A stretch of 64,000 nucleotides of DNA from positions 1 through 64,000 of the forward strand of contig NZ_FNOZ01000022.1 in the NCBI RefSeq assembly GCF_900107175.1, given 5' to 3'. The stretch comes from Modestobacter sp. DSM 44400. GTDB lineage: Bacteria; Actinomycetota; Actinomycetes; Mycobacteriales; Geodermatophilaceae. Shown here piece after piece: positions 17,344 through 26,430 of this stretch. Positions within the stretch are counted from its first letter, which is position 1, and the number at the start of each line of letters is the position of its first letter. The notes below the pieces were generated by a model. That model ran no database searches, was not told where the DNA came from, and worked only from the letters and a program-made list of their open reading frames with translations. The position numbers were made by a program, and so were the translations under genes.

Positions 17344-17493
17344 GCACCGCAACCCCGTGTGTCGGGACGGTCGCCCAGCGGAGCAGCCGCTCCGTCGCGT
17401 CTTCTCCTGACCCCCACGCGGGTCCTACGGTCGGAGGACCGAGTCCCACCCGATGGGCCCCGGCACCAGCGCAGGCTCCGCGGGGAGACGCCG

Positions 17494-18768
17494 ATGCGAC
17501 GAGGACGACGCTCTCCGTCGCCGCGCGCCCGCCTGCTCGCCGCCGCCGCCGCCGTCCTGGTCTGCCTCGGCGTCGCCCCCGGGGTCGCGTCGGCCGACCC
17601 GATCCCACCCTCCGACGAGGAGATCGGCGCCGCCCAGGCCGCCCGGGACACGGTCGTCGCGAAGCTCAGCGACCTCGCCACCCAGCTCGCCCAGTCCCAG
17701 GCGAGGGTCGACGCCGCGATCGCCGCCTCCGACATCGCGCTCGACGGCTACCAGGCCAAGCAGACCGAGGTGAAGGCCGCGCGGGTCACCGCCGAGTCGA
17801 CCGCCGCCACCGCCGAGAAGGCCGAGGCCGACCTGGCTGCCTCCCGCGTGGAGGTGGCTGCCTTCGCCCGGAAGAGCTACATCGAGGGCACCACCTCACC
17901 CGGCCTGCAGGCGATGCTCGACATCGACGACCCCGCGACGATGCTCGAGCGGGCCCGGCTGCTGGCCGCTGCCGGTGGACACAAGGCCGACGTCCTGGTC
18001 CGGTTCGCCGTCGCCCGCCGGCTGGCCCTTGCCGCCGACGACGCCGCGCAGAACGCGCTCGCCCGGGCGGGCCTCCTCGAGCGGCAGGCCGCCGACGCGC
18101 TCAAGGCCGCCGAGGAGGCAGAGGCGGCCGCCCGCCAGGAGGCGGCGGACTTCGCCGCCGAGCAGACCGACCTGCAGGACCAGCTGCAGCAGGCGCAGCA
18201 GGACCTCGCCGAGCTGGAAGGCGCCCGGGAGGCAGCGCTCGAGTACGCCCGGCAGCAGGCGGCCGCAGCCGCGGCCATCGCCGCCGCAGCCGCCGCCGAA
18301 AATCCGGGCAAGAGCTCGGCCGGTGAGGCCGCGCTCGCGGCGATCGGTCCCGGCTCACCGCCGGCGGTGCAGACGGCGATCGGAGCCGCGCTGGCCGCGG
18401 TGGGCATCCGGTACGCCTGGGGCGGTGGGAGCCTGAACGGGCCCAGCCTGGGGTTCGGCATCGACGCCGGGGTGGTCGGCTACGACTGCTCGGGCCTGAC
18501 CCGCTTCGCCTACGCGCAGGCCGGCATCGGCATCCCCCGCAACAGTCGGGCGCAGTACGCGACGCTGCCCAAGGTGTCCCGCGCCGCACTGCAGCCCGGC
18601 GACCTGGTGTTCTGGGCCCTCGACGTCCACGACCCGGCGACCATCCACCACGTCGCTCTCTACCTCGGGAACGGCAAGATCGTGGAGGCGCCGCACAGCG
18701 GCGCGACCGTGAGCGTTCGGTCGATGTACTGGCCGGGCTACATCGGGGCGGTCCGGCCCAGCGCCTGA
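17494..18768 (+). CDS. Secreted NlpC/P60 peptidoglycan endopeptidase
   Basis: A 424-residue cell-wall hydrolase. It has a signal peptide ending near ASA (about residue 32), then a long coiled coil rich in Ala/Glu/Gln (about residues 40-270), and a C-terminal NlpC/P60 domain with catalytic Cys in YDCSG and His in IHHVALY. The layout matches RipA/RipC-type enzymes that split daughter-cell walls and are held inactive by their coiled coil. The coiled coil also fits activation by FtsEX, which is encoded at 24.2 kb. The ATG at 17494 is taken because it opens the signal peptide. The 150 bases upstream show no recognisable riboswitch. Confidence 0.9.
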   Translation: MRRGRRSPSPRARLLAAAAAVLVCLGVAPGVASADPIPPSDEEIGAAQAARDTVVAKLSDLATQLAQSQARVDAAIAASDIALDGYQAKQTEVKAARVTAESTAATAEKAEADLAASRVEVAAFARKSYIEGTTSPGLQAMLDIDDPATMLERARLLAAAGGHKADVLVRFAVARRLALAADDAAQNALARAGLLERQAADALKAAEEAEAAARQEAADFAAEQTDLQDQLQQAQQDLAELEGAREAALEYARQQAAAAAAIAAAAAAENPGKSSAGEAALAAIGPGSPPAVQTAIGAALAAVGIRYAWGGGSLNGPSLGFGIDAGVVGYDCSGLTRFAYAQAGIGIPRNSRAQYATLPKVSRAALQPGDLVFWALDVHDPATIHHVALYLGNGKIVEAPHSGATVSVRSMYWPGYIGAVRPSA

Positions 18769-18777
18769 GCGGAGGCG

Positions 18778-19158
18778 TCAGGGAGCGCTGAAGTACTCCA
18801 CCCGGTCGGGCTCGGCCAGGAACGGGTTGGCCCACTCCGACGGCGCGCCGGTGATCGGCTGCGCGTCGGTCACGACGAAGAACGGCGCCGACTCGTAGAT
18901 GGCCAGCACGGTCGACGTCGACGACAGCTCGTCGGTGTGTTCGATCAGCTCGCCCCGGCGCAGGAAGCTCGTCATCCGCACACCCTGCAGTTGCAGCCCT
19001 ACCTCGGCGGTCCACCGCGCGCCGTCCTGGACGAACTCGATGCGCCGGACGCGCTTGTCCGGCGGACCCGGCTGACAGCCGGCGAACTCGGCCAACGCCT
19101 CGTACAGCCGCTCGGCCTGGGCTCCGTCGCTGGCCCGCGGGAGGAAGAAGGCCGGCAC
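18778..19158 (-). CDS. Hypothetical protein
   Basis: A 126-residue soluble protein beginning MPAFFLPRASDGAQAERLY. It has no signal peptide and no motif I recognise. The middle part (IEFVQDGARWTAEVGLQL) reads as beta strands. Similar short proteins of unknown role occur in actinobacteria. The GTG start at 19158 is 12 bases after the stop of a 32-codon gene that has a better ribosome site, so the two are probably co-expressed. It converges on the NlpC/P60 gene with a 9-base gap. Confidence 0.75.
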   Translation of the reverse strand: MPAFFLPRASDGAQAERLYEALAEFAGCQPGPPDKRVRRIEFVQDGARWTAEVGLQLQGVRMTSFLRRGELIEHTDELSSTSTVLAIYESAPFFVVTDAQPITGAPSEWANPFLAEPDRVEYFSAP

Positions 19159-19170
19159 GGGCTGAGTCTG

Positions 19171-19269
19171 TCAGCCGGTCAAGGGCAGGTGGTCCTCGAG
19201 CCGGGCCGTGAAGTATGCCTCGTCCAGTTCCTCGACGTCCTGCAGGTCCAACAGGTGTGTGGTGTCCAT
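19171..19269 (-). CDS. Conserved-looking 32-residue peptide
   Basis: ATG at 19269 opens a 32-codon frame, MDTTHLLDLQDVEELDEAYF and so on, ending LPLTG. GGAGG lies 8 bases before the ATG, one of the best ribosome sites in the window. The peptide is acidic, helical-looking and has no Cys. It sits between two minus-strand genes of unknown function, 12 bases before the downstream one. It may be a small regulatory protein, a leader or a peptide precursor. No modifying enzyme is nearby, so I do not call it a RiPP. Confidence 0.55.
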   Translation of the reverse strand: MDTTHLLDLQDVEELDEAYFTARLEDHLPLTG

Positions 19270-19355
19270 GCCGTTGACCCTCCGGCCCGCACCGCGGGGT
19301 CAGCGCCAGCGATCCGCAAGATTGCTGCAAGCTCGCCGGGGGAGGCGGGCGGGTG

Positions 19356-19592
19356 TCAGGCGCCGCGGTCCGCCTCGGCCTGAACGACGCCCAGCAGCGC
19401 CTGCGCCAGGTCGGCGCTGCCCAGGTCGCCGCTCTCCACGGCCGCCCGCGCGGGCTCGGGGAGCAACCCCAGATCCAGGTCGTCCAGCCAGGTCACGTCG
19501 TCCCCGGCCGGTCGGCCGATCTTCAGCACCCCGCCCTCGGGCCGCACCACGTACTGCTCGCCACCGAGCTCTATCGTCGTCGAGTCGCTCAT
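19356..19592 (-). CDS. Hypothetical small acidic protein
   Basis: A 78-residue soluble protein. The first half forms short strands (IELGGEQYVVRPEGGVLKIG) and the second half an acidic helix pair (EPARAAVESGDLGSADLAQAL). No domain is recognised. The ATG at 19592 is first in a likely three-gene minus-strand unit with the 32-residue peptide and the 126-residue protein. The 242 bases upstream, shared with the divergent c-di-GMP gene, hold no further gene that I can see. Confidence 0.65.
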   Translation of the reverse strand: MSDSTTIELGGEQYVVRPEGGVLKIGRPAGDDVTWLDDLDLGLLPEPARAAVESGDLGSADLAQALLGVVQAEADRGA

Positions 19593-19834
19593 GGGCGCCC
19601 CCTACCCGGCCGCCGTCGCCGGTTACACCCGCCTCCGACACGCCGGAGGACGACGACGCGCTCCGGTCCTGCCAGAACACCGCGCCGACTCGCCGAGCCG
19701 GAGCTGCGACGACTCATTCTTTACGGTCGGATCGGCGTGGCGGGGTGTCCCCGGGGCTGGAGTTGCCGAAGGTGACAGCAGCAGAGGACGCCACGGACGG
19801 CGCCTCCCGACCACTCCAGGGCAGGAGGACCAGC

Positions 19835-21628
19835 GTGCCGAGACGACCGGGTGCGACCGCACTGCCCCTCGACGTCCGCCGGCGTGATGGCGCCGAGCGC
19901 AGCTCCGCCCTCGTGCTGGAGGCCGTGCTGGACGCGTTGCCCTCACCCACCCTGCTGCTGGACGCCGACGGCCGGGTGCTGCTGGCCAACTCCGCGTGGG
20001 CCGTGGTCGCCGAGTTCCTGGACGACGAGCGCATCGCCGTCTCCCTCGGCGACGACTACTTCGCCATGGCCCGGGGGCTCAGCGGCGACGCCCGCACCGA
20101 GGCCCTGCTGGAGGAGCTCCGCGAGCTCTCCCGGGGGATGAGGACGACGGTCTCCTTCGACTACTCGCTGGCCAACCCGCGCGGCCCCCGCTGGTTCCAC
20201 CTGCAGGCCTCCCGGGTCGACCAGGCCGGCCAGATCGTCGTCACCCACACCGACGTCACCTCCCGGGTCCGCGCCGAGGAGGCGTCCACCTGGCAGGCCC
20301 GGCACGACCATCTCACCCAGCTCCCCAACCGCGCGCACCTGCACGAGCTGATCGATGCCGAGCTGCGCCGTCCCGAGGGCCGCCCGGTGACGGTGCTCTT
20401 CCTGGACGTCGACGGCTTCAAGGACGTCAACGACTCTCTCGGCCACGAGGTCGGCGACGACCTGCTCCGCCAGCTCGCCGGCCGGCTGAGCGGCCGAACC
20501 CGCGCCGAGGACACCGTCGGCCGGCTCGGCGGCGACGAGTTCGTGGTGATCTGTCGCGACTGCGACACCGCTGGTGCCGAGGCGCTCGCCGCCCGCTGCC
20601 AGAGCACCTTCGACGACCCCTTCCCGCTCGCCGGCCGCAGCATCCGGCTCAGCGCCAGCATCGGCGTCGCCACCGCCGGGGCCGCCGAGGTCGCCGAGCT
20701 GCGCTCCACCGACCTGGTCCGCGACGCCGATCTGGCCATGTACGCCGCCAAGGGCGCCGGCCGTAACCGGGTCCGGCTGTTCACCCCTGACCTGCGCTCC
20801 GCCGTCCAGCAGAAGGCGCTCGTCGCCGCCGAGCTGCACTCGGCCATCGACGCCGGGCAGCTGACGCTGCACTACCAGCCGGTCGTCTACCTGCCTACCG
20901 GTGAGGTGACCGGCGTCGAGGCACTGGTCCGCTGGCAGCACCCGGTGCGCGGCCTGCTGTCGCCGGGCGAGTTCATCCCGCTGGCCGAGCAGAACGGCGT
21001 CATCGCCCCGCTGACGCGATGGGTGCTGGCCGAGGCCACCCGGCAAACCGCCGCCTGGACCGCCCAGGGTCTGCAGCTGATCGCCGCCGTCAACATCAGC
21101 GCCGCGCACTTCACCACCGGCACGCTGGTCTCCGACGTCGCCGAGGCCCTCGCCGCCGCCGGGCTGCCCGCCGACCGGCTGATCGTCGAGCTCACCGAGA
21201 CCAGCGTCGCCCAGGACCCCGACGCGGCCGCCGCCCAGCTGGCCACCCTGCGCGTCTCCGGGGTCGAGGTCTCCATCGACGACTTCGGCAGCGGCTTCTC
21301 CTCGCTGTCCCAGCTGGTGCGCATGCCGGCCGGGGTGCTGAAGATCGACCGCAGTCTGGTCGCTGGGTCCGACAGCCCGCGCAGCCAGTCCGCCGCCGCG
21401 ATGGCCGCGGTGGTGGGCCTGGCCCAGGCGTGCGGCATGCGCAGCCTCGCCGAGGGCGTGGAGACCGCCGCACAGCTGGCCACCGCCGTCGAGCTGGGCT
21501 GCAGCTACGCGCAGGGCCACCACATCGCCCGGCCGATGCCGGCCGAGGACCTGGTCCGGTGGGTCGCCGCCCGGAGGGCCCCCCGGCACGGGACCGCGAC
21601 CGCCGAGCTGATCGATGCCGGCACCTGA
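19835..21628 (+). CDS. PAS-GGDEF-EAL cyclic-di-GMP enzyme
   Basis: A 597-residue bifunctional-type signalling protein without membrane segments. A PAS-like sensor (about residues 30-150) is followed by a diguanylate cyclase domain with intact GGDEF and an RxxD inhibitory site five residues before it (RAEDTVGRLGGDEF). Next is a phosphodiesterase domain with intact EALVRW, ELTE and DDFGSGFSSL motifs. Both catalytic sites look active, so it may make or break c-di-GMP depending on the PAS input. GTG at 19835 has AGGAGG 6 bases upstream. Confidence 0.93.
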   Translation: MPRRPGATALPLDVRRRDGAERSSALVLEAVLDALPSPTLLLDADGRVLLANSAWAVVAEFLDDERIAVSLGDDYFAMARGLSGDARTEALLEELRELSRGMRTTVSFDYSLANPRGPRWFHLQASRVDQAGQIVVTHTDVTSRVRAEEASTWQARHDHLTQLPNRAHLHELIDAELRRPEGRPVTVLFLDVDGFKDVNDSLGHEVGDDLLRQLAGRLSGRTRAEDTVGRLGGDEFVVICRDCDTAGAEALAARCQSTFDDPFPLAGRSIRLSASIGVATAGAAEVAELRSTDLVRDADLAMYAAKGAGRNRVRLFTPDLRSAVQQKALVAAELHSAIDAGQLTLHYQPVVYLPTGEVTGVEALVRWQHPVRGLLSPGEFIPLAEQNGVIAPLTRWVLAEATRQTAAWTAQGLQLIAAVNISAAHFTTGTLVSDVAEALAAAGLPADRLIVELTETSVAQDPDAAAAQLATLRVSGVEVSIDDFGSGFSSLSQLVRMPAGVLKIDRSLVAGSDSPRSQSAAAMAAVVGLAQACGMRSLAEGVETAAQLATAVELGCSYAQGHHIARPMPAEDLVRWVAARRAPRHGTATAELIDAGT

Positions 21629-21691
21629 CCGGGCCGGGCGGCCGTCGACGCGGGTTTGCCCTCGAGCGCGGAACCGAGCAGGGTCGGATCA

Positions 21692-22636
21692 GTGCCCCGC
21701 CCCATGCTCCTCGCCGTCCTGGTGGTGACCACGCTGCTGACCGGCTGCTCGGTCGGCGCGCAGGCCGACGCCCCGCAGGCCGCCGCGACGTCCGCCAGCA
21801 TCAGCACCCGGACGACGACGTCCCCGGCGCCGACCACGCCACCGCCCCAGCTCCCCGGCGGCGGCACCCAGGTCTTCCCTGCGCACCGGCTGGTCGGCTT
21901 CTCCGGCCGGGCAGGCTCCCCGGCGCTCGGCCCGCTCACCGGCGACCTCGCCGCCGCGGCCGAGCAGCTGCGCCAGCAGTCGGCTGCCTACGGCGGTGAC
22001 CGGGCGGTACTCCCGGTCTTCGAGCTGATCGCCACCCTCGCCCACCCGTCCCCCGGGCCGGCCGGCACCTACAACGCTCCGGCCGACGACGCGACCGTCC
22101 AGGCCTACCTGGACGCCGCCCGGGCCGCCGGCGCGCTCCTGCTGCTGGGCATCCAACCGGGGACCGAGGACTTCCTGCCCGCCGTCCAGCACTACGAGCG
22201 CTGGCTGACCGAACCCGACGTGGGCCTGGCGGTGGACCCGGAGTGGGCGGTCGACCCGGGTGAGGTGCCCGGCGACGTCTTCGGCTCCACCACCGGCGCC
22301 GAGCTCGACTCGGTGGCAGTCTACCTCGACGGCCTGGTCACCGCCCACCGGCTGCCGCAGAAGGTGCTCGTCTACCACCAGCTCAACCCCGGGATCGTCC
22401 GCGACGAGCAGGCGCTCACCGAGCACCCCGGCGTCGCGCTGGTCAAGAGCGTCGACGGCATCGGGGCGGCGCCGGACAAGGTGGCGACCTACCAGCGCGT
22501 GGTGGCCACCCTGCCGCCGTTCGTGCACGCCGGGTTCAAGCTGTTCTACGAGGAGGATGTCCGCTCCGGTCCGCTGATGACGCCACCCGAGGTCCTCGCG
22601 CTCGTCCCGCAGCCGGAGTACGTCCTCTACGAGTGA
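21692..22636 (+). CDS. Secreted lipoprotein of unknown function
   Basis: A 314-residue lipoprotein. The N-terminus MPRPMLLAVLVVTTLLTGC ends in a lipobox with the Cys at residue 19. A Thr/Pro/Ser-rich linker (to about residue 60) leads to a globular domain with barrel-like repeats (LLLLGIQPG, VGLAVDPEW, KVLVYHQLNPG, HAGFKLFYEED). The conserved acidic residues on these strands suggest a glycosidase-like or sugar-binding barrel, but I cannot name the family. GTG at 21692 and ATG at 21704 both give a good signal peptide. It follows the c-di-GMP gene in the same direction and converges on the next. Confidence 0.8.
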   Translation: MPRPMLLAVLVVTTLLTGCSVGAQADAPQAAATSASISTRTTTSPAPTTPPPQLPGGGTQVFPAHRLVGFSGRAGSPALGPLTGDLAAAAEQLRQQSAAYGGDRAVLPVFELIATLAHPSPGPAGTYNAPADDATVQAYLDAARAAGALLLLGIQPGTEDFLPAVQHYERWLTEPDVGLAVDPEWAVDPGEVPGDVFGSTTGAELDSVAVYLDGLVTAHRLPQKVLVYHQLNPGIVRDEQALTEHPGVALVKSVDGIGAAPDKVATYQRVVATLPPFVHAGFKLFYEEDVRSGPLMTPPEVLALVPQPEYVLYE

Positions 22637-22641
22637 GCTCC

Positions 22642-22929
22642 TCAGCCGGGCTCGCCACGCAGCTTCCGCCGGGCGACGACGACGAGGTCCACCAGCGCGA
22701 TGGCGGCCAGTACGAACAGCGCGACGGCGAAGATCACCGGTGCGTCGATCGCCAGGAACAGGATTCCGCCGGCCACACAGACCACGAGGCCGGAGGCGGC
22801 CAGTACCAGCCGCAGGGTGAGTGCGCTCTGCGCCGGGCGAGCGCCGCCGATGCCCGCCGTCGGGTCGTGGTGGTCGGGCAAGCCCTGCTGGTAATCAGGT
22901 CGTGGACGTCGCTGCGACGGCTCGCTCAT
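22642..22929 (-). CDS. DUF6343-like two-helix membrane protein
   Basis: A 95-residue protein with a polar N-terminus (MSEPSQRRPRPDYQQGLPDH) and two membrane helices, ending VVARRKLRGEPG. This matches small actinobacterial membrane proteins of the DUF6343 kind, of unknown role. The ATG at 22929 is chosen over longer readings because those run into the prfB promoter. It is divergent from prfB, whose start is 47 bases away, and convergent with the lipoprotein gene (5-base gap). Confidence 0.75.
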   Translation of the reverse strand: MSEPSQRRPRPDYQQGLPDHHDPTAGIGGARPAQSALTLRLVLAASGLVVCVAGGILFLAIDAPVIFAVALFVLAAIALVDLVVVARRKLRGEPG

Positions 22930-22961
22930 GTTGCGGTGAGGTACCCGGTGGTGGAGCGCAC

Positions 22962-22967
22962 TACCCT
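22962..22967 (+). promoter_or_regulatory. prfB -10 element, leaderless transcript likely
   Basis: TACCCT ends 8 bases before the GTG start of prfB and no ribosome site lies between them. This spacing puts the transcription start at or next to the start codon. Confidence 0.5.
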
Positions 22968-22975
22968 GGATCGAC

Positions 22976-24088
22976 GTGGCCGCTGACTTCTCCGTCGTCC
23001 TGGACGAATTGAACACGACTCTGAAGTCGATCGAGGCCGTCCTGAAGGTCGACGACCTCCGCGACGAGATCCGCGACCTGGAACAACAGGCCGCCGCCCC
23101 CGACCTCTGGAACGACGTCGAGGCCGCTCAGGCGGTCACCTCCCGGCTGTCCTACCTGCAGGGCGACGTCCGCCGGGTCGAGGAGCTGCGCAGCCGGCTC
23201 GAGGACGTCGGGCTGATGCACGAGATGGCCGCCGAGGAGGACGACGCCGCCACCACCGCCGAGACCGAACGGGAGCTGGCCAGCATCCGCACGGTGATGG
23301 ACGAGCTCGAGGTCCGCACGCTGCTGTCGGGGGAGTACGACTCCCGCGAGGCGCTGGTGACCATCCGCTCAGAGGCCGGGGGAGTGGATGCCGCCGACTT
23401 CGCCGAGATGCTGATGCGCATGTACCTGCGCTGGGCCGAGCGGCACAAGTACCCGACCGAGGTCTACGACGTCTCCTACGCCGAGGAGGCGGGGATCAAG
23501 TCGGCCACCTTCGCCGTCAAGCATCCCTACGCCTACGGCACGCTCTCGGTCGAGCAGGGCACCCACCGGCTGGTGCGCATCTCGCCCTTCGACAACCAGG
23601 GCCGCCGGCAGACCTCCTTCGCCGGGGTCGAGGTGCTGCCCGTCGTCGAGCAGACCGACCACGTCGACATCCCGGACAACGAGATCCGGGTCGACGTCTT
23701 CCGCTCCTCGGGCCCCGGTGGGCAGAGCGTCAACACCACCGACTCCGCCGTCCGGATGACCCACATCCCCACCGGCATCGTGGTGTCCTGCCAGAACGAG
23801 AAGTCCCAGATCCAGAACCGGGCGGCCGCACTGCGGGTGCTGCAGGCCCGGCTGCTCGTCGTCCGCCAGAAGGAGCAGCGGGCCGAGATGGACGCGCTCA
23901 AGGGCGAGGGCAGCAGCTGGGGCAACCAGATGCGCTCCTACGTGCTGCACCCGTACCAGATGGTCAAAGACCTACGGACCGAGATCGAGACCGGCAACCC
24001 GGCCAACGTCCTGGACGGCGAGATCGACACCTTCATCGAGGCCGGCATCCGCTGGCGGCGAGAGCAGGAGGCCACCCCCAGCCGGTGA
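22976..24088 (+). CDS. prfB: Peptide chain release factor 2
   Basis: A 370-residue release factor that ends translation at UGA and UAA. The stop-codon tripeptide SPF ([15 protein letters not shown]) and the peptidyl-hydrolysis GGQ motif (SGPGGQSVN) are both intact. Unlike the E. coli gene there is no in-frame UGA frameshift site near codon 25: the N-terminus reads straight through. GTG at 22976 is supported by the adjacent -10 element. Directly followed by ftsE-ftsX-smpB, the usual actinobacterial order. Confidence 0.96.
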   Translation: MAADFSVVLDELNTTLKSIEAVLKVDDLRDEIRDLEQQAAAPDLWNDVEAAQAVTSRLSYLQGDVRRVEELRSRLEDVGLMHEMAAEEDDAATTAETERELASIRTVMDELEVRTLLSGEYDSREALVTIRSEAGGVDAADFAEMLMRMYLRWAERHKYPTEVYDVSYAEEAGIKSATFAVKHPYAYGTLSVEQGTHRLVRISPFDNQGRRQTSFAGVEVLPVVEQTDHVDIPDNEIRVDVFRSSGPGGQSVNTTDSAVRMTHIPTGIVVSCQNEKSQIQNRAAALRVLQARLLVVRQKEQRAEMDALKGEGSSWGNQMRSYVLHPYQMVKDLRTEIETGNPANVLDGEIDTFIEAGIRWRREQEATPSR

Positions 24089-24093
24089 CCCAG

Positions 24094-24112
24094 CCGCTGT
24101 CGCGGACAGCGG
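24094..24112 (+). terminator. Hairpin after prfB
   Basis: CCGCTGTC (24094-24101) pairs with GACAGCGG (24105-24112) around a 3-base loop, 5 bases after the prfB stop. There is no U-tract, as is common in high-GC actinobacteria. Confidence 0.6.
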
Positions 24113-24189
24113 GCCCTGCGAGGGGTCACCGCGCGCACAGAGTTCGGGGGCGCGCCGGGCAGACCAGTCATCGTGCGGCCTGGGCCGGG

Positions 24190-24195
24190 TACCGT
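24190..24195 (+). promoter_or_regulatory. ftsE -10 element, leaderless transcript likely
   Basis: TACCGT ends 8 bases before the GTG start of ftsE, with no ribosome site between. It repeats the arrangement seen at prfB and smpB. Confidence 0.5.
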
Positions 24196-24203
24196 GGCGC
24201 CTC

Positions 24204-24893
24204 GTGATCGAATTGCAACACGTCACCAAGATCTACCCGACCTCTCCTCGGCCGGCCCTGGATGACGTCTCCATGCAGATCGACAAGGGCGAGTTCGTCT
24301 TCCTCATCGGGTCCTCCGGTTCGGGCAAGTCAACCTTCCTCCGGTTGCTGCTGAAGGAGGACAACCCCACCAAGGGGATCGTCAAGGTCAACGACAAGAA
24401 CCTGACCACGATGAGCAAGTGGCAGGTGCCCAAGCTGCGCCGCACCATGGGTTGCGTCTTCCAGGACTTCCGCCTGCTGCGCAACAAGACCGTCGCCGAG
24501 AACGTGGCGTTCGCCCTCGAGGTGATCAACAAGCCGCAGCGCACCATCAAGCGGGTGGTCCCCGAGGTGCTGGAGATGGTCGGCCTGGAGGGCAAGGAGA
24601 ACCGCCTGCCCAACGAGCTCTCCGGTGGTGAGCAGCAGCGCGTGGCCATTGCCCGCGCCTTCGTCAACCGGCCGCTGGTGCTGCTGGCCGACGAGCCCAC
24701 CGGCAACCTCGACCCGGAGACGAGCCAGGACATCATGCTGCTGCTGGAGCGGATCAACCGCACCGGCACCACCGTGGTGATGGCCACCCACGACTACCAC
24801 ATCGTCGACTCGATGCGGCGCCGCGTGATCGAGCTCAACGACGGCACCGTCAGCCGCGACCAGTCCCGCGGCGTCTACGGCGTCGGTCGTTGA
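24204..24893 (+). CDS. ftsE: Cell-division ATP-binding protein FtsE
   Basis: A 229-residue ABC ATPase that pairs with FtsX at the division site and transmits ATP cycles to periplasmic wall hydrolases. Walker [10 protein letters not shown], signature [15 protein letters not shown], Walker [13 protein letters not shown] and the switch His (ATHDYH) are present. GTG at 24204 follows a -10 element. ftsX starts 43 bases downstream. A plausible target is a coiled-coil NlpC/P60 enzyme such as the one at 17.5 kb. Confidence 0.96.
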   Translation: MIELQHVTKIYPTSPRPALDDVSMQIDKGEFVFLIGSSGSGKSTFLRLLLKEDNPTKGIVKVNDKNLTTMSKWQVPKLRRTMGCVFQDFRLLRNKTVAENVAFALEVINKPQRTIKRVVPEVLEMVGLEGKENRLPNELSGGEQQRVAIARAFVNRPLVLLADEPTGNLDPETSQDIMLLLERINRTGTTVVMATHDYHIVDSMRRRVIELNDGTVSRDQSRGVYGVGR

Positions 24894-24936
24894 TGCCGGT
24901 CACCGCCGGCCGACCGCTGAACACGACAGGGAACTG

Positions 24937-25821
24937 ATGCGCGTCAACTTCGTCCTCTCCGAGGTGGTCTCCGGGCTGCGTCGGAACCTGACCATGACGG
25001 TCGCGATGATCCTCACCACCGGGATTTCGCTGGGCCTCATGGGCACCGGTCTGCTGATCGCCAACATGATCAGTGACATGCGCGAGATCTACTACGACAA
25101 GGTCCAGGTCTCGATCTACCTGACCGACGACGTCACCGACGAGCAGCGGACCGCGATCCAGACGGCGCTGGCGGGGTCGCCGGAGGTGAAAGACTTCATC
25201 TACGAGTCCAAGGACGACGCCTACGCCCGGTTCACCAAGCAGTTCCAGGAGCAGCCGGCGCTGATCGCGAACACCCCGGCGGACGCGCTGCCGGAGAGCT
25301 TCCGGGTCGAGCTGGTGAACCCCGAGCGGTACCAGGTCATCGCCCAGCAGTTCCCGGTCGGGCAGAACGGCGTGGAGGACGTCCGCGACGAGGGCGACTT
25401 CCTGGACCGGTTGTTCAGTCTGTTGAACGGGGCACGCAACGCGACGATCGCGGTGGCCGTCGTGCAAGCCCTGGCTGCGTTGCTGCTGATCTCCAACACG
25501 ATCCAGCTCGCGGCCTTCAACCGGCGCAACGAAACGAACATCATGCGGCTCGTCGGCGCCTCCCGCTGGTACACCCAGCTGCCCTTCATCCTGGAGGCCG
25601 CCCTGGCCGGGCTGATCGGCGCGGGTCTGGCCATCGGCGGCCTGGTGCTGACCAAGGTGCTGTTCGTCGACAAGACCCTGGCCGGGCCGATCAAGTCCGG
25701 GATCATCCCGCCGGTCGACTGGTCGGCGATCGCCGCGATCAGCCCGATCATCGCGGTGGCCGGCGTCGGGCTGGCCGCGGTCGCGGCCTACGTGACGCTC
25801 CGGCTGTACGTGCGCCTGTAA
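24937..25821 (+). CDS. ftsX: Cell-division protein FtsX
   Basis: A 294-residue membrane protein with the FtsX plan: one N-terminal helix, a large extracytoplasmic domain (about residues 45-170) that in relatives binds wall hydrolases, then three helices at the C-terminus. The conserved NTIQLAAFNRRNETNIMRLVGAS loop, here cut between residues, contacts FtsE. It forms an operon with ftsE and is closed by a short hairpin. Confidence 0.95.
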   Translation: MRVNFVLSEVVSGLRRNLTMTVAMILTTGISLGLMGTGLLIANMISDMREIYYDKVQVSIYLTDDVTDEQRTAIQTALAGSPEVKDFIYESKDDAYARFTKQFQEQPALIANTPADALPESFRVELVNPERYQVIAQQFPVGQNGVEDVRDEGDFLDRLFSLLNGARNATIAVAVVQALAALLLISNTIQLAAFNRRNETNIMRLVGASRWYTQLPFILEAALAGLIGAGLAIGGLVLTKVLFVDKTLAGPIKSGIIPPVDWSAIAAISPIIAVAGVGLAAVAAYVTLRLYVRL

Positions 25822-25825
25822 CGCC

Positions 25826-25842
25826 GTCGTCCTCCGGACGAC
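25826..25842 (+). terminator. Short hairpin after ftsX
   Basis: GTCGTCC (25826-25832) and GGACGAC (25836-25842) form a 7-base stem with a TCC loop, 4 bases after the ftsX stop. Confidence 0.5.
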
Positions 25843-25936
25843 ACCGCGAACAGGTGCCGTCCCCTGCTGCGATGAGCCGCACCGTCGGACACGGCGGGAG
25901 CCCTCCGGGCCCAGCGCCGCGTCCGACAAGCACAGC

Positions 25937-25942
25937 TAACCT
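25937..25942 (+). promoter_or_regulatory. smpB -10 element, leaderless transcript likely
   Basis: TAACCT ends 6 bases before the smpB ATG and no ribosome site is present, so the transcript probably starts at the ATG. Confidence 0.5.
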
Positions 25943-25948
25943 GTTCCC

Positions 25949-26425
25949 ATGCCGCGTGAGACCGGGCGCAAGCTCATCGCCCAGAACAAGAAGGCGCGGC
26001 ACGACTACTCGATCCTCGACACCTACGAGGTGGGCCTGGTGCTCACCGGCACCGAGGTGAAGAGCCTGCGGGCCGGCCGTGCCTCGCTGGTCGACGGCTT
26101 CGCCACGGTGGACCAGGGCGAGGTGTGGCTGCAGCACGTGCACATCCCCGAGTACACCGAGGGCACCTGGACCAACCACGCCCCGCGCCGCAAGCGCAAG
26201 GTGCTCATGCACCGCGCCGAGATCGAGAAGCTGATCGGCAAGACCAAGGAGGGCGGGCTCTCGCTCGTCCCGCTGGACCTGTACTTCAAGGACGGCAAGG
26301 TCAAGGCCACCCTCGCGCTGGCGAAGGGCAAGAAGGCCTACGACAAGCGGCAGGACCTCGCCGAGCGCGACTCGCGCCGGGAGATGGAACGGGCCTTCGG
26401 CCGCTACGTGAAGGGACGGCGCTGA
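25949..26425 (+). CDS. smpB: SsrA-binding protein SmpB
   Basis: A 158-residue RNA-binding protein that delivers tmRNA to stalled ribosomes. Family signatures run throughout: [42 protein letters not shown] and the basic C-terminal tail ending RYVKGRR. Length is typical. Its RNA partner ssrA lies at 33.9 kb in the same window. Confidence 0.96.
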   Translation: MPRETGRKLIAQNKKARHDYSILDTYEVGLVLTGTEVKSLRAGRASLVDGFATVDQGEVWLQHVHIPEYTEGTWTNHAPRRKRKVLMHRAEIEKLIGKTKEGGLSLVPLDLYFKDGKVKATLALAKGKKAYDKRQDLAERDSRREMERAFGRYVKGRR

Positions 26426-26430
26426 CCTCC

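Noticed and set aside
17344-17493. Possible c-di-AMP (ydaO-type) riboswitch before the NlpC/P60 gene, as in many actinobacteria
   Set aside because: The 150 bases lack the conserved riboswitch core segments and are too short for the whole fold.
19171-19592. Peptide natural product (RiPP) locus around the 32-residue peptide
   Set aside because: No modifying enzyme, protease or dedicated transporter is adjacent, and the peptide has no Cys or other typical core.
22976-23060. Programmed frameshift in prfB as in E. coli
   Set aside because: The reading frame is continuous through the N-terminus with no in-frame UGA.
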